From Candidatus Rokuibacteriota bacterium (GTDB lineage Bacteria > Bacteroidota > Bacteroidia > Flavobacteriales > Flavobacteriaceae), in NCBI GenBank assembly GCA_900299425.1, contig OMJU01000060.1:1-39772 (forward strand): a stretch of 39,772 bases of DNA, written 5' to 3'. The translations under genes were made by a program, and so were the position numbers. Below the pieces are notes generated by a model. That model was not told the origin of the DNA, did not search any database, and saw nothing but the letters and a program-made list of their open reading frames with translations. Shown one piece after another: positions 15,534 through 24,924 of this stretch (the first letter of the stretch is position 1; every line of letters starts with the position of its first letter).

Positions 15534-16318
15534 TAGACCAAACTCAGCGGGTGTACAAAATAGTGTAGAGCCAGCAAGACTAAACCGATAATCACTCGGT
15601 AATAACCAAATAACTTAAAGCCACTGCGACTCAGGTAGGTGATGAATGATTTAATGGCGATTAATGCTACCAGAAATCCCACGATATTACCTAAAATAAG
15701 CAAGTTAATTTGCTCCCCAGTCATGGAAAATCCAGCTTGGTAATAGTCAAAGGATTTTTTTGCCGTAGCGCCAAGCATGGTGGGTACGGCCAAGAAAAAA
15801 GAGAATTCTGCCGCCGCCGTTCTTGAGAGCTTTTGGCTCATCCCCCCGACGATACTTGCGCCACTGCGAGAGACACCTGGTACCATGGCCAGGCATTGAA
15901 AAAACCCGATCAGTAAGGCGGTTCGGTAATTCACCTCGGTGTCGGAACCTTGTCCAAACCACGTATCTACCTTAATCAATATAGCCCCACCGATAATTAA
16001 AGAAACAGCTACCGTGACTGGGCTCTCCAGTAATTGATCGATCAGGTCATTGAGCAACAGTCCTAAGACCACAGCAGGCAAGAAGGCAACAAATAATTTT
16101 TTATAAAAATCGATGGACTGAAAAAAGCGCTTGAAATAAAGCACAACAACACTGAGTATGGTGCCGAGTTGAATGGCGATGGTAAATAATTTTGTGAATT
16201 CTTCCTGCGCGATGCCAAAAAAAGATGAGGCAATTATCATATGCCCGGTAGAAGATACGGGCAGAAATTCTGTTAAGCCTTCAATAATGGCCAAAACGAT
16301 GGCTTCCCAGTAATTCAT
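15533..16318 (-). CDS. uppP: Undecaprenyl-diphosphatase UppP/BacA
   Basis: Integral membrane enzyme that dephosphorylates undecaprenyl diphosphate to recycle the lipid carrier for peptidoglycan synthesis; overproduction gives bacitracin resistance in other species. [14 protein letters not shown] (13-26) and [10 protein letters not shown] are the two catalytic signatures. The ATG at 16318 gives 261 residues, the normal length; the frame is open further upstream but only into the DUF3098 coding region. It overlaps the end of the DUF3098 gene by 4 bases, indicating translational coupling. Confidence 0.95.
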   Translation of the reverse strand: MNYWEAIVLAIIEGLTEFLPVSSTGHMIIASSFFGIAQEEFTKLFTIAIQLGTILSVVVLYFKRFFQSIDFYKKLFVAFLPAVVLGLLLNDLIDQLLESPVTVAVSLIIGGAILIKVDTWFGQGSDTEVNYRTALLIGFFQCLAMVPGVSRSGASIVGGMSQKLSRTAAAEFSFFLAVPTMLGATAKKSFDYYQAGFSMTGEQINLLILGNIVGFLVALIAIKSFITYLSRSGFKLFGYYRVIIGLVLLALHYFVHPLSLV

Positions 16319-16587
16319 GATTGATGTTTGCCTGGGGTTTTCAAAATGGCGTAAACCTCTAAGGCAAATCCAATAAGAATCAGTGCTGGTGCTAAGCGTA
16401 TTCTGCGCCAACTATAAATTTCTGGGTTAAACACTTCAGGGTTTTGGCTTCCTCCACCTGCCATGAGTATAAATCCTAATGCGATAAAGGCCAGCCCAAC
16501 CAGCATGATTTTATAATTGCTTTTTTGAAAGACAAATGAAGATTCGGCTTGTTCCTTTTTTCTTTTTTGTTCCCCCATAACGGTCAA
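16315..16587 (-). CDS. DUF3098 family membrane protein
   Basis: A 90-residue protein (or 87 from the ATG at 16578) with a charged N-terminus and two membrane helices (~27-45 and ~66-82). The conserved middle reads [21 protein letters not shown] followed by [21 protein letters not shown], matching DUF3098. It lies between ftsX and uppP in an order I recognise from many Bacteroidota, suggesting a role in envelope growth or division, but no activity is known to me. It is coupled to uppP by a 4-base overlap. Confidence 0.85.
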   Translation of the reverse strand: MTVMGEQKRKKEQAESSFVFQKSNYKIMLVGLAFIALGFILMAGGGSQNPEVFNPEIYSWRRIRLAPALILIGFALEVYAILKTPGKHQS

Positions 16588-16660
16588 AAAAATTGTGTTT
16601 TAGACAATGGCGCTAAGTTACGTTTTTTCCCTTTGGCATTTTCTTTGGTCAAAGTACGCT

Positions 16661-17539
16661 TTAGTAATACAATTCGTCGCTGCGCAAGTTTAGAAAGCGT
16701 CTGATGGCAAAAAATGTGCTCAGTCCACTGATGATGATCCCAGCGCCCAAAACAAATAGCGCTAGCCAAACATGACCTTTAACATCACCGATTATGTCCA
16801 ATTCGGGAAAATATTGATTGAGCGCCCATAGGACGCCAAATAGCCCAAAAATTGCGATGATTGCGCCAAAGGTTCCAAATAAAATACTCTGCCGCACAAA
16901 GGGTGCGCGAATAAAGCCTTTAGTAGCCCCTACAAGCTGCATCGTTTTGATAGTAAAGCGTTTGGCGTAAACCGAAAGCCTAATAGAATTGTTGATCAGC
17001 ACTATGGTGATGACCAAAAAAATGGCACTGATCACAAGGGCCCAAAAACTTATTTTCTTAATGTTATCGTTGAGCAAGACAATCAAAGGCTTATCGTAAT
17101 TAACAGACTCCACAAAGCTGTTTTGCATCAATTCATTTTGAATCCTTTCTATATCCTCTGAGGTGACAAACTCGGCCAGTAAAAACACATCAATGCTGTT
17201 TTTTAAAGGGTTATCACCCAAAAATTCCATGAAATTTTCACCGATCAGAGCGCTGTGCTCTTCTGCGGCTTGTTGCTTGGAGACAAATACGGCGTTTTTT
17301 GTGTATCCAGCCAGACCAATGGTTTGTTGCAGCTGGTCGATTTCTACACTGCGGGCATCGTCTTTGAGAAATATGGTGAGTGCAATCTGTTCTTTAAAGT
17401 GATCCGCAACTTTTTTAGAATGGATCAGAATAAGGCCCAAAAACCCCAAAAGGAATAAAACAAGTCCAATACTTACCACGGCAGAGATGTAAGAGGAGAT
17501 CAAACGTCTTTTCTGAAATTTTTCGAAGGAACGACTCAT
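16661..17539 (-). CDS. ftsX: Cell division permease-like protein FtsX
   Basis: Membrane partner of FtsE that links the division ring to periplasmic peptidoglycan hydrolases. From the ATG at 17539 it has 292 residues: a cytosolic N-terminus (SRSFEKFQKRRLISSYISA), first helix (~13-38), an extracytoplasmic domain (~40-155) and three further helices with the FtsX signature VYAKRFTIKTMQLVGATKGFIRAPFVRQ. An in-frame codon at 17569 would add 10 residues and is less likely. FtsE is not adjacent, as is usual in this phylum. The gap to DUF3098 is ~75 bases. Confidence 0.93.
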   Translation of the reverse strand: MSRSFEKFQKRRLISSYISAVVSIGLVLFLLGFLGLILIHSKKVADHFKEQIALTIFLKDDARSVEIDQLQQTIGLAGYTKNAVFVSKQQAAEEHSALIGENFMEFLGDNPLKNSIDVFLLAEFVTSEDIERIQNELMQNSFVESVNYDKPLIVLLNDNIKKISFWALVISAIFLVITIVLINNSIRLSVYAKRFTIKTMQLVGATKGFIRAPFVRQSILFGTFGAIIAIFGLFGVLWALNQYFPELDIIGDVKGHVWLALFVLGAGIIISGLSTFFAIRRFLNLRSDELYY

Positions 17540-17628
17540 AGTACAAGAAGATTCAGGGTAAAAATACAAGGAATTTTGCGATGAAGGAATACCTGTGGTT
17601 TAAACTTTTCTCTTTCGGTCAATAGACT

Positions 17629-17636
17629 TAAATTTG
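17629..17636 (+). promoter_or_regulatory. Predicted leuS -7 promoter box
   Basis: TAAATTTG matches TAnnTTTG, 41 bases before the leuS ATG. No convincing -33 TTTG was found. The intergenic space is shared with the divergent ftsX operon. Confidence 0.45.
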
Positions 17637-17676
17637 CCAACATATAAAATGGCCAAGATTTTAATATCAGCGCATT

Positions 17677-20538
17677 ATGAGTAAGTATACATTCCGCTCT
17701 ATCGAGGAAAAATGGCAAAATTATTGGGCTCAAAATCAAACTTTTGCTGCTAAGAATGACGCTGTAGGCCAGCCAAAATTTTATGTGCTAGACATGTTTC
17801 CTTATCCATCCGGAGCGGGACTTCATGTGGGGCATCCACTGGGCTACATTGCCAGTGATATTTATGCGCGATACAAGAGACACAAGGGCTTTAATGTATT
17901 GCATCCGCAGGGTTACGACAGTTTTGGACTGCCAGCAGAACAATACGCCATACAGACTGGTCAGCATCCGAGTAAGACCACCCAAGAAAATATTGCGCGC
18001 TATCGAGAGCAGTTGGACCGCATGGGTTTTAGTTTTGATTGGCAGCGCGAAGTGCGCACCTCAAACCCCGATTATTACCGTTGGACCCAGTGGATTTTTA
18101 TCCAACTCTACGACAGCTGGTATGATACAGTTCAGGATAAAGCCAGGTCCATAAGCGACTTGATCGCCATTTTTGAGCAAGCAGGTAGCGGGGCTTTGAA
18201 TGAAGATTTAAACGCGGTTTTGATGCAAAATTTGCCTGAAGAACTGACAAGTTTTAATGCAGAACAATGGCAGGGATTTACCCCAGAGCAGAAGGAGACG
18301 ATTTTGAGTGAATTTCGCCTGACCTATTTGGCTGAATCTGAGGTGAATTGGTGTCCTGCCTTGGGCACTGTTTTGGCTAATGATGAAATTGTTAACGGAG
18401 TATCCGAACGTGGCGGGCACCCTGTGGTGCGTAAAAAAATGAAGCAATGGAGTATGCGCATTACAGCTTATGCTCAGCGTTTACTCGATGGATTAGAGAA
18501 CATTGATTGGCCAGAGCCACTCAAAGAATCACAAAGACATTGGATCGGTCGCTCTCAAGGGGCTTCTGTCCGTTTTGATATTAAAGGCCATCAGGGCCAA
18601 ATCGAGGTATTTACCACGCGTCCTGACACTATATTTGGGGTCAGTTTTTTAACCCTTGCTCCAGAGCACGAATTAGTAGCCGCGCTCACCACGCCCGAGC
18701 ACAAAGAGGCCGTGGAAGCTTATGTTACAGCGAGCGCTCAGCGTAGCGAGCGCGAGCGAATGGCCGATGTAAAAACAATAAGCGGGGTGTTTACAGGGGC
18801 TTATGCGATCCATCCGTTGAGCGGGGTGCAGCTGCCCATTTGGATCGGAGATTACGTATTGGCGGGCTACGGTACAGGCGCTGTAATGGCCGTACCATGT
18901 GGAGATCAGCGTGATTTTGATTTCGCCAAACACTTTGATTTGCCCATCCCTAATATCTTTAAGGACATTTCTATTGAAAATGAAGCCTATGCGCTCAAGG
19001 ATCCATGCATTATTGATCAAAGCGATTTTCTGAGTGGCTTAAATTATGCTCAGGCCTGTCTCGCTGCAATAAAGGCACTGGAGGATTGCGGTCATGGGCA
19101 TGGGACCATTAATTACAGATTACGGGATGCGGTATTTAGTCGTCAGCGCTATTGGGGCGAACCATTTCCGGTTTATTACAAAAATGGCATGCCGCAAATG
19201 ATCGATCCTGAGCATTTGCCCATTGTGCTACCTGAGGTTGATGCATATTTGCCAACCGAGGATGGTGATCCGCCCCTTGGGCGTGCAGATCAATGGGCTT
19301 GGGACACCGAGGCGCATTGTGTGGTGGCTAAAGAGCTTATCGACAACAAGACCGTGTTTCCATTAGAGCTGAATACTATGCCAGGATGGGCGGGGAGTAG
19401 TTGGTATTTCTTCCGTTATATGGATCCAAACAATCAATCTGAGTTTGCCAGTGCACAGGCCCTCGATTACTGGGGATCTGTAGATCTATACATCGGCGGT
19501 AGCGAGCATGCCACAGGACATTTGCTCTACAGTAGGTTTTGGGTTAAATTCTTGTTTGACCGAGGGTTTATTGGGGTAGATGAGCCATTTAAAAAATTAA
19601 TCAATCAAGGGATGATCCTTGGGGAGAGTGCCTTTGTATACCGCTCTGCAGATGGGAAACAATTGGTTTCCGCGGGACGGATTAAAGATTATGATGCGCA
19701 AATACTACAAAGTGTGCATTGCGATGTTGCTATGGTTTCTTTGACAAATGAATTGGATCTTGAGCAATTTGTGGCTTGGCGTCCCGAGTACAACAGCGCT
19801 GAGGTGATCACGGAGGCTGATGGGACCTTTAAGGTAAAAAGAGAGGTCGAAAAGATGTCAAAATCTAAGTTCAATGTGGTGAACCCAGACGATATTTGTG
19901 ATCAGTATGGTGCTGACACTCTGCGTCTTTACGAGATGTTTTTAGGGCCACTAGAACAGTCAAAACCGTGGAGTACAGCAGGAATTACTGGGGTTCACGG
20001 ATTCTTAAAAAAGCTTTGGAAATTATACCATAGCGGTGATGTTGAGAGCTTTTGTGTCTCGGAGCAGCGGCCAAGTTCAGATGCTTTGAAAGTCCTGCAT
20101 AAAACCATTAAAAAAGTCAACGCAGACATTCAAGAATTTAGTTTTAACACTTCGGTCAGTACCTTTATGATTGCTGCAAACGAATTGACAGCATTAAAGT
20201 CAAATCAGCGCGAAATCTTGGAACCTTTAGCGGTATTAATAGCTCCTTATGCGCCACATATTGCCGAGGAACTTTGGGCCCTGATGGGACATAAACAGAG
20301 TATTGCTGCCGTAGCTTATCCAGAGCATGACGAAAAGTACCTGGTGGAGGCCACAAAAACCTATCCCATTTCCTTTAATGGGAAGACTAGATTTACACTC
20401 GAATTAGCCATGGATTTATCCAAGGAGCAAATCGAGGCTGCAGTCATGGCTGATGAGCGCACTATTGCTCAGTTACAAGGAGGAACTCCTAAAAAAGTCA
20501 TTGTGGTCCCTGGCAAAATTGTAAACATAGTAGGTTAA
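17677..20538 (+). CDS. leuS: Leucyl-tRNA synthetase
   Basis: Class I aminoacyl-tRNA synthetase charging tRNA-Leu. The HIGH motif reads HVGH (50-53) within YPSGAGLHVGHPLGY; KMSKS is at 726-730 (VEKMSKSKFNVVNPDD). The CP1 editing domain contains the T-rich FTTRPDTIFGV block and a GTGAVMAVPCGDQRD proofreading loop. At 953 residues it is longer than the E. coli enzyme; much of the excess is an acidic insert around 148-210 that I associate with Bacteroidota LeuRS, so it is not treated as unusual. The C-terminus ends VIVVPGKIVNIVG. Confidence 0.96.
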   Translation: MSKYTFRSIEEKWQNYWAQNQTFAAKNDAVGQPKFYVLDMFPYPSGAGLHVGHPLGYIASDIYARYKRHKGFNVLHPQGYDSFGLPAEQYAIQTGQHPSKTTQENIARYREQLDRMGFSFDWQREVRTSNPDYYRWTQWIFIQLYDSWYDTVQDKARSISDLIAIFEQAGSGALNEDLNAVLMQNLPEELTSFNAEQWQGFTPEQKETILSEFRLTYLAESEVNWCPALGTVLANDEIVNGVSERGGHPVVRKKMKQWSMRITAYAQRLLDGLENIDWPEPLKESQRHWIGRSQGASVRFDIKGHQGQIEVFTTRPDTIFGVSFLTLAPEHELVAALTTPEHKEAVEAYVTASAQRSERERMADVKTISGVFTGAYAIHPLSGVQLPIWIGDYVLAGYGTGAVMAVPCGDQRDFDFAKHFDLPIPNIFKDISIENEAYALKDPCIIDQSDFLSGLNYAQACLAAIKALEDCGHGHGTINYRLRDAVFSRQRYWGEPFPVYYKNGMPQMIDPEHLPIVLPEVDAYLPTEDGDPPLGRADQWAWDTEAHCVVAKELIDNKTVFPLELNTMPGWAGSSWYFFRYMDPNNQSEFASAQALDYWGSVDLYIGGSEHATGHLLYSRFWVKFLFDRGFIGVDEPFKKLINQGMILGESAFVYRSADGKQLVSAGRIKDYDAQILQSVHCDVAMVSLTNELDLEQFVAWRPEYNSAEVITEADGTFKVKREVEKMSKSKFNVVNPDDICDQYGADTLRLYEMFLGPLEQSKPWSTAGITGVHGFLKKLWKLYHSGDVESFCVSEQRPSSDALKVLHKTIKKVNADIQEFSFNTSVSTFMIAANELTALKSNQREILEPLAVLIAPYAPHIAEELWALMGHKQSIAAVAYPEHDEKYLVEATKTYPISFNGKTRFTLELAMDLSKEQIEAAVMADERTIAQLQGGTPKKVIVVPGKIVNIVG

Positions 20539-20616
20539 GGCCCAGGATGCTTCACTTGAGATTTTAGTGTGATTCAGTCAGAATGTCATGTAAATCGAGT
20601 AATATTGTTTTGGCAT

Positions 20617-20624
20617 TAGATTTG
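20617..20624 (+). promoter_or_regulatory. Predicted -7 box of the metallopeptidase gene
   Basis: TAGATTTG matches TAnnTTTG, 32 bases before the ATG at 20656. No good -33 element is visible. Confidence 0.4.
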
Positions 20625-20655
20625 TCGCAATTTCAAAAACAATAAGAGTCAAAAT

Positions 20656-21345
20656 ATGTCTGGATATTATCTTTTAGCGGGGCTAATATTTTTAGCCAGT
20701 TGGTGGGTGAGCAATACCCTTAAAAAGAAATTTGCTCATTACAGCAAATTGCATTTGCGCAATGGCATGAGCGGTAAAGAAATCGCTGAGCAGATGCTCA
20801 AGGACAATGGCATTTATGATGTTCAAGTCATTTCTACACCTGGTCAACTTACGGATCATTACAACCCGACGAATAAAACAGTTAATTTAAGCGAATCAGT
20901 ATACCATCAGCGCAATGCTGCAGCGGCGGCGGTTGCGGCTCATGAATGCGGTCATGCCGTTCAGCACGCTCAGGCGTATTCTTGGCTGACTATGCGTTCC
21001 TCTATCGTGCCTATGGTCGGTGTAGCCAGTAAGTTGTCCAACTTTGTGATCATGATGGGGCTTATCTTGTCGGCTTCAGGTTCGGCCTTGGGTAGTTCCT
21101 TATTCCTATTGGGTATTTTGCTGTTTGCCACCACTACGGTATTTTCTGTCATCACTTTGCCGGTGGAATTCGATGCGAGCAAACGCGCTTTGGTTTGGTT
21201 AAAGACCAATAATATGGTGACTTCACAAGAATTGCATGGTGCTGAAGACGCCTTAAACTGGGCTGCGCGCACTTATGTTGTTGCAGCACTTGGATCTCTG
21301 GCGACCCTGATGTATTTCATCATGATGTTTTTGGACCGTCGATAA
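20656..21345 (+). CDS. Zinc metallopeptidase, YugP family
   Basis: A 229-residue membrane metallopeptidase. The zinc site AAHECGHAVQHA gives H96, E97 and H100 in HExxH form (HECGH). An N-terminal helix (~3-20) and later hydrophobic helices (~115-160 and ~205-225) anchor it. The family-typical segments SGKEIAEQML, DHYNPTNKTVNLSESVY and EFDASKRAL are all present. Substrate is unknown. It converges with the saccharopine-dehydrogenase-like gene, with 8 bases between the two stop codons. Confidence 0.9.
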   Translation: MSGYYLLAGLIFLASWWVSNTLKKKFAHYSKLHLRNGMSGKEIAEQMLKDNGIYDVQVISTPGQLTDHYNPTNKTVNLSESVYHQRNAAAAAVAAHECGHAVQHAQAYSWLTMRSSIVPMVGVASKLSNFVIMMGLILSASGSALGSSLFLLGILLFATTTVFSVITLPVEFDASKRALVWLKTNNMVTSQELHGAEDALNWAARTYVVAALGSLATLMYFIMMFLDRR

Positions 21346-21353
21346 AGCGCTTA

Positions 21354-22724
21354 TTATCCAGCGACATTATTCGGGTTATACCCCATATAAGGAACGTGGT
21401 GTTCTTGAAAAACAACGCCGTACTGCTCTAGCTCTTCTAAAATAGAGGTGTAAACCTCTTTGGCAATAGGCAATTGAACCCCTGGGGTTTTGATTACTCC
21501 ATTAAGGATTTTAAGCGCAGCAATAGCCACAGGAAGCCCTACAGTTTTGGCCATGGCTGTATTGGTTTGATCGTCCCCGATAAGCACCATATTACTGTCA
21601 ATTTGTTTTTTCACCCCATTGATTTCGTAACCAAATTTATGGTACATGACAATCATGTCTTTGTCTTGAGGTTCCAGGGTCCATTGATCCATTAAAATTT
21701 TCTGCAAGGCCATGGCAGGACTTGCATTAGGGATGCCAATGGTTTTCTCAGTATTAAACAAGTCGAGTTCTTCGAGTTTGCCCCACATGAGGTCGTCCTG
21801 GTCTATTTTGAGGTTGTGGCGTAACTTTAAGGCCACAGAGTCCGTGGGTGAATAGGGTAAAAATAGATTGACAAATTCTTTGTAAGTCAAATTTTCTGAA
21901 TTAGGAATGCGATAACTGTCGTCGGTCATCCCCAATTGAACAAACATATTCCAAGCCTTACTGAATCCAACATGTCTGATGGTTCCGCGGTAAAGAGTCA
22001 AGATATCCTCAAGACCGTATATGGAACGGTACTTTAAGGAGTTTCTGTTTGCGTAGGCCTCGAAACGTCCGTGACCCTCGATGTCCAAAAATTCAGTGCG
22101 TCTGAAAAGTCGGTGGTAAGGTATGTATTTATAAGTGCCTTCTTGAATGAACTCGGCAGCTCCTCCTTGTCCGGCCAAAACGACATTACGTGGATTCCAT
22201 GTAAACTTGTAATGCCAAAGATTGGTGTCACTCTCTGGGGCAATCAAACCGCCAGTAAATGATTCGAATAAGAGCATTTTTCCGCCTTGATCTCTAATCT
22301 CATCGATAACTTTCATGGCACTCATGTGGTCGATGCCAGGATCTAGACCGCATTCATTCATAAACACCAAATTTTTAGCCCTTGCTTCAGCGTCAAGCTC
22401 CTGCATGGCTGCACTTATATAAGAGGCCGTTACCAGGTGTTTGCCAAAGTTTAGACAATCTCGGGCAACTTCCATATGCATATGCGCTGGGAGCATTGAA
22501 ATAATTAGATCGTGTTTTTGAATCAAGTCTTGTCTTTGTGTAGGGTCGGTGACGTCCAAAGAAATGCCCTTTGTGTGATTCATACCTTGAATACTCTTAT
22601 TGGCAGACTCAAGGGATAAATCTGCAACAGTAATCTGAAGTTGTTGCGCTATAGCTTTTTGAGCAAGATACTGAATGAGGTTTGTGGCAGACCGCCCGGC
22701 CCCAATGATAAGAATATGACGCAT
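21354..22724 (-). CDS. Saccharopine dehydrogenase-like oxidoreductase
   Basis: A 456-residue NAD(P)-dependent enzyme of the saccharopine dehydrogenase/reductase family, involved in lysine or related amino-acid metabolism. The Rossmann loop is GAGRSATN (8-15); NECGLDPGIDHMSAM (~123-137) and FESFTGGLIAPES are the conserved substrate-domain motifs. C-terminal saccharopine-reductase-like domain follows to the end (MGYNPNNVAG). Whether it makes or breaks saccharopine, or acts as a lysine dehydrogenase, cannot be decided. No other lysine gene is adjacent. Confidence 0.9.
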   Translation of the reverse strand: MRHILIIGAGRSATNLIQYLAQKAIAQQLQITVADLSLESANKSIQGMNHTKGISLDVTDPTQRQDLIQKHDLIISMLPAHMHMEVARDCLNFGKHLVTASYISAAMQELDAEARAKNLVFMNECGLDPGIDHMSAMKVIDEIRDQGGKMLLFESFTGGLIAPESDTNLWHYKFTWNPRNVVLAGQGGAAEFIQEGTYKYIPYHRLFRRTEFLDIEGHGRFEAYANRNSLKYRSIYGLEDILTLYRGTIRHVGFSKAWNMFVQLGMTDDSYRIPNSENLTYKEFVNLFLPYSPTDSVALKLRHNLKIDQDDLMWGKLEELDLFNTEKTIGIPNASPAMALQKILMDQWTLEPQDKDMIVMYHKFGYEINGVKKQIDSNMVLIGDDQTNTAMAKTVGLPVAIAALKILNGVIKTPGVQLPIAKEVYTSILEELEQYGVVFQEHHVPYMGYNPNNVAG

Positions 22725-22792
22725 GGACTAATTTTTGTAGTTTTAAGGTCTAAAGTTGTTTTGACGAATATAGAAAATTAGAATCGGACCAA

Positions 22793-23191
22793 ATGCACCG
22801 CAGAGATAAAATTCATCGACTGGTTTTGAGCCTTTTGGGGGCAATGACGGTGGCATTGGGAGCCTGGGGCGCCCATGGTCTCCAAAATACCATTTCTGCG
22901 GAAGAGTACAAACGCTTTGAAATCGGGTTTTTCTATCAGGTTTTTCATCTCATTGTCCTTATTGTCATCTGGTCTAGCCATAAAATATCCAGCAGAGTTA
23001 AGCCATGGATTTATCGATTTATGGGCTTGGGAATCTTGTTTTTTTCAGGGTCACTTTTCCTTATGTCAGCAGCCACCTTAATGGTCTTCGACACGGGGTT
23101 TATTGGGCCTCTAACGCCTATTGGTGGTGCTTTTCTTATTCTAGGATGGTTCGCTTTGGGTTGGGGAATTTTGGTAAAAAAGAGAGCATAA
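22793..23191 (+). CDS. DUF423 family membrane protein
   Basis: A 132-residue protein with four predicted membrane helices. The N-terminal AMTVALGAWGAHGLQ followed by FEIGFFYQVFHLIVL, and the C-terminal GPLTPIGGAFLILGWFALGW, are the DUF423 signature. Function is unknown. The ATG at 22793 begins the family-like N-terminus. It is divergent from the saccharopine dehydrogenase-like gene and ~70 bases upstream of pckA. Confidence 0.88.
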   Translation: MHRRDKIHRLVLSLLGAMTVALGAWGAHGLQNTISAEEYKRFEIGFFYQVFHLIVLIVIWSSHKISSRVKPWIYRFMGLGILFFSGSLFLMSAATLMVFDTGFIGPLTPIGGAFLILGWFALGWGILVKKRA

Positions 23192-23229
23192 AGTGTGTTA
23201 ATTTAACCGAAATTAAGAATCGGATTAAT

Positions 23230-23237
23230 TATTTTTG
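23230..23237 (+). promoter_or_regulatory. Predicted pckA -7 promoter box
   Basis: TATTTTTG matches TAnnTTTG. It lies 25 bases before the ATG at 23262 and overlaps an alternative in-frame TTG at 23235, which argues against that TTG being the start. Confidence 0.45.
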
Positions 23238-23261
23238 CATTCACAACCTAACGCGCGACTA

Positions 23262-24866
23262 ATGCACTACAATGCTAATCCGAAATCGATTTCGCTAGAT
23301 CAATATGGTATCAAAGGGGCTCAGGTACATTATCAGCTTTCCCCTGAAGAACTTCAAAAAGCAACCCTGGACAATGGCATGGGGGCTGAAACAGACAATG
23401 GCACATTAGCGGTTAATACTGGTGAGTTCACTGGTCGCTCGCCAAAAGATCGATTCATCGTAAAGGATGACATAACACAAGATAGAGTATGGTGGGGTCC
23501 GGTAAATATTCCTTTTGAGCCTGCTGATTTTGACGCTTTGTATGATCGTGTCACTGATTATCTGGGTGAAAAAGAACTTTATGTTCGCGATGCCTACGCC
23601 TGCGCTGACCTAAATTACAAGCTAAACATAAGAGTCATTAATGAGTATCCATGGAGCAATATGTTTGCTGCCAATATGTTTATACGCCCTGATCAGGGCA
23701 TGTTGGAGTCTTTCGCCCCAGATTGGCTGATTGTCAATGCACCGGGCTTCATGGCCGATCCTCAGCGAGATAAAACAAGACAACACAATTTCGCGATTTT
23801 GAATTTTTCGCGCAAAATTGCTTTGATTGGAGGAACTGGTTATACAGGTGAAATTAAAAAAGGCATTTTTTCTGCTTTGAACTTTATACTGCCTGTGATG
23901 CAGCAGACTCTGCCGATGCATTGCTCTGCTAATGTGGGTGCTGATGGGGATACCTCTATTTTCTTTGGACTTTCTGGAACAGGTAAAACTACTCTGTCGG
24001 CAGATCCGGATCGTCGCTTAATCGGTGACGACGAACATGGTTGGACCAAAGAAGACACTGTATTTAACTTCGAAGGTGGTTGTTATGCCAAAGTCATTAA
24101 TCTGAGTTTGGAAAATGAGCCAGACATTTATCGCGCCATCAAACCAGGAGCGATACTTGAAAATGTTATCATGGATGCCAATGGAGTTGTGGATTATTGG
24201 GATATTTCAATCACGCAAAACACACGTGTGAGTTATCCCATAGAACATATTCCAAACATTCAGGTGCCCTCCATAGGTGAGCATCCTAAAAATATATTTT
24301 TCTTGACAGCTGATGCTTTCGGGGTATTGCCTCCAATCTCTAAACTCTCACCAGGGCAAGCAGCGTACCATTTTATCAGCGGATACACAGCAAAAGTCGC
24401 GGGAACTGAAGCAGGTATAGTAGAACCAGTGCCGAGTTTCTCAGCTTGTTTTGGGGCGCCATTTATGCCCTTGCACCCCACGGTTTACGCCGAGATGCTC
24501 AGCGAAAAAATGCAGGCTGCTGGGGTGAATGTATGGTTAGTCAATACGGGCTGGACGGGCGGTTCATACGGTACAGGACAGCGCATGAAACTCAAGTATA
24601 CACGCGCCATGATTACTGCGGCCATGAATGGATCCCTTGAAGAGGCAAATAAGGATAACTATCACATTCACTCAATTTTTGGTGTGTCACAACCCCGCGT
24701 ATGCCCGGGTGTGCCTACAGAGGTATTGAGTCCAAGAAAAACTTGGAACAATGACGTATCTTATTACAAGACCGCACACAAACTAGCAGACTCGTTTAAA
24801 GAGAACTTTAAGAAGTTTGAATCCTACGCCAACGATCAGATTATGGCTGGAGGGCCACTGGTTTAA
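23262..24866 (+). CDS. pckA: Phosphoenolpyruvate carboxykinase (ATP)
   Basis: Converts oxaloacetate and ATP to phosphoenolpyruvate, CO2 and ADP, the entry to gluconeogenesis. From the ATG at 23262 it is 534 residues, normal for the ATP-dependent enzyme. The kinase loop GLSGTGKTT is at 236-244; TGEFTGRSPKDRFIV is the substrate-binding region near the N-terminus, GDDEHGW and FNFEGGCYAK carry metal and lid residues, and WLVNTGWTGGSYGTGQRMKL is near the C-terminus. An in-frame TTG at 23235 would add nine residues but overlaps the promoter box. It converges with hemD. Confidence 0.96.
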   Translation: MHYNANPKSISLDQYGIKGAQVHYQLSPEELQKATLDNGMGAETDNGTLAVNTGEFTGRSPKDRFIVKDDITQDRVWWGPVNIPFEPADFDALYDRVTDYLGEKELYVRDAYACADLNYKLNIRVINEYPWSNMFAANMFIRPDQGMLESFAPDWLIVNAPGFMADPQRDKTRQHNFAILNFSRKIALIGGTGYTGEIKKGIFSALNFILPVMQQTLPMHCSANVGADGDTSIFFGLSGTGKTTLSADPDRRLIGDDEHGWTKEDTVFNFEGGCYAKVINLSLENEPDIYRAIKPGAILENVIMDANGVVDYWDISITQNTRVSYPIEHIPNIQVPSIGEHPKNIFFLTADAFGVLPPISKLSPGQAAYHFISGYTAKVAGTEAGIVEPVPSFSACFGAPFMPLHPTVYAEMLSEKMQAAGVNVWLVNTGWTGGSYGTGQRMKLKYTRAMITAAMNGSLEEANKDNYHIHSIFGVSQPRVCPGVPTEVLSPRKTWNNDVSYYKTAHKLADSFKENFKKFESYANDQIMAGGPLV

Positions 24867-24873
24867 GCAAGCC

Positions 24874-24924
24874 TTATTTCTTGTTGTTAACGCTTTTAAT
24901 ATAGCGCTCTAGGGCCATAGTCAT
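24874..24924 (-). other. Untranslated hemD C-terminal tail after the in-frame TGA
   Basis: In the hemD frame the codons after TGA read MTMALERYIKSVNNKK and end at a TAA (24876-24874). This matches the C-terminal helix I expect in flavobacterial HemD proteins (a form such as APTPETPSMTMALExYI). Either the tail is lost, made by read-through, or the TGA is a sequence error. Confidence 0.7.

Noticed and set aside
17677-20538. Insert in LeuRS (~148-210) as a novel domain
   Set aside because: I associate this acidic insert with Bacteroidota LeuRS generally, so it is not specific to this genome.
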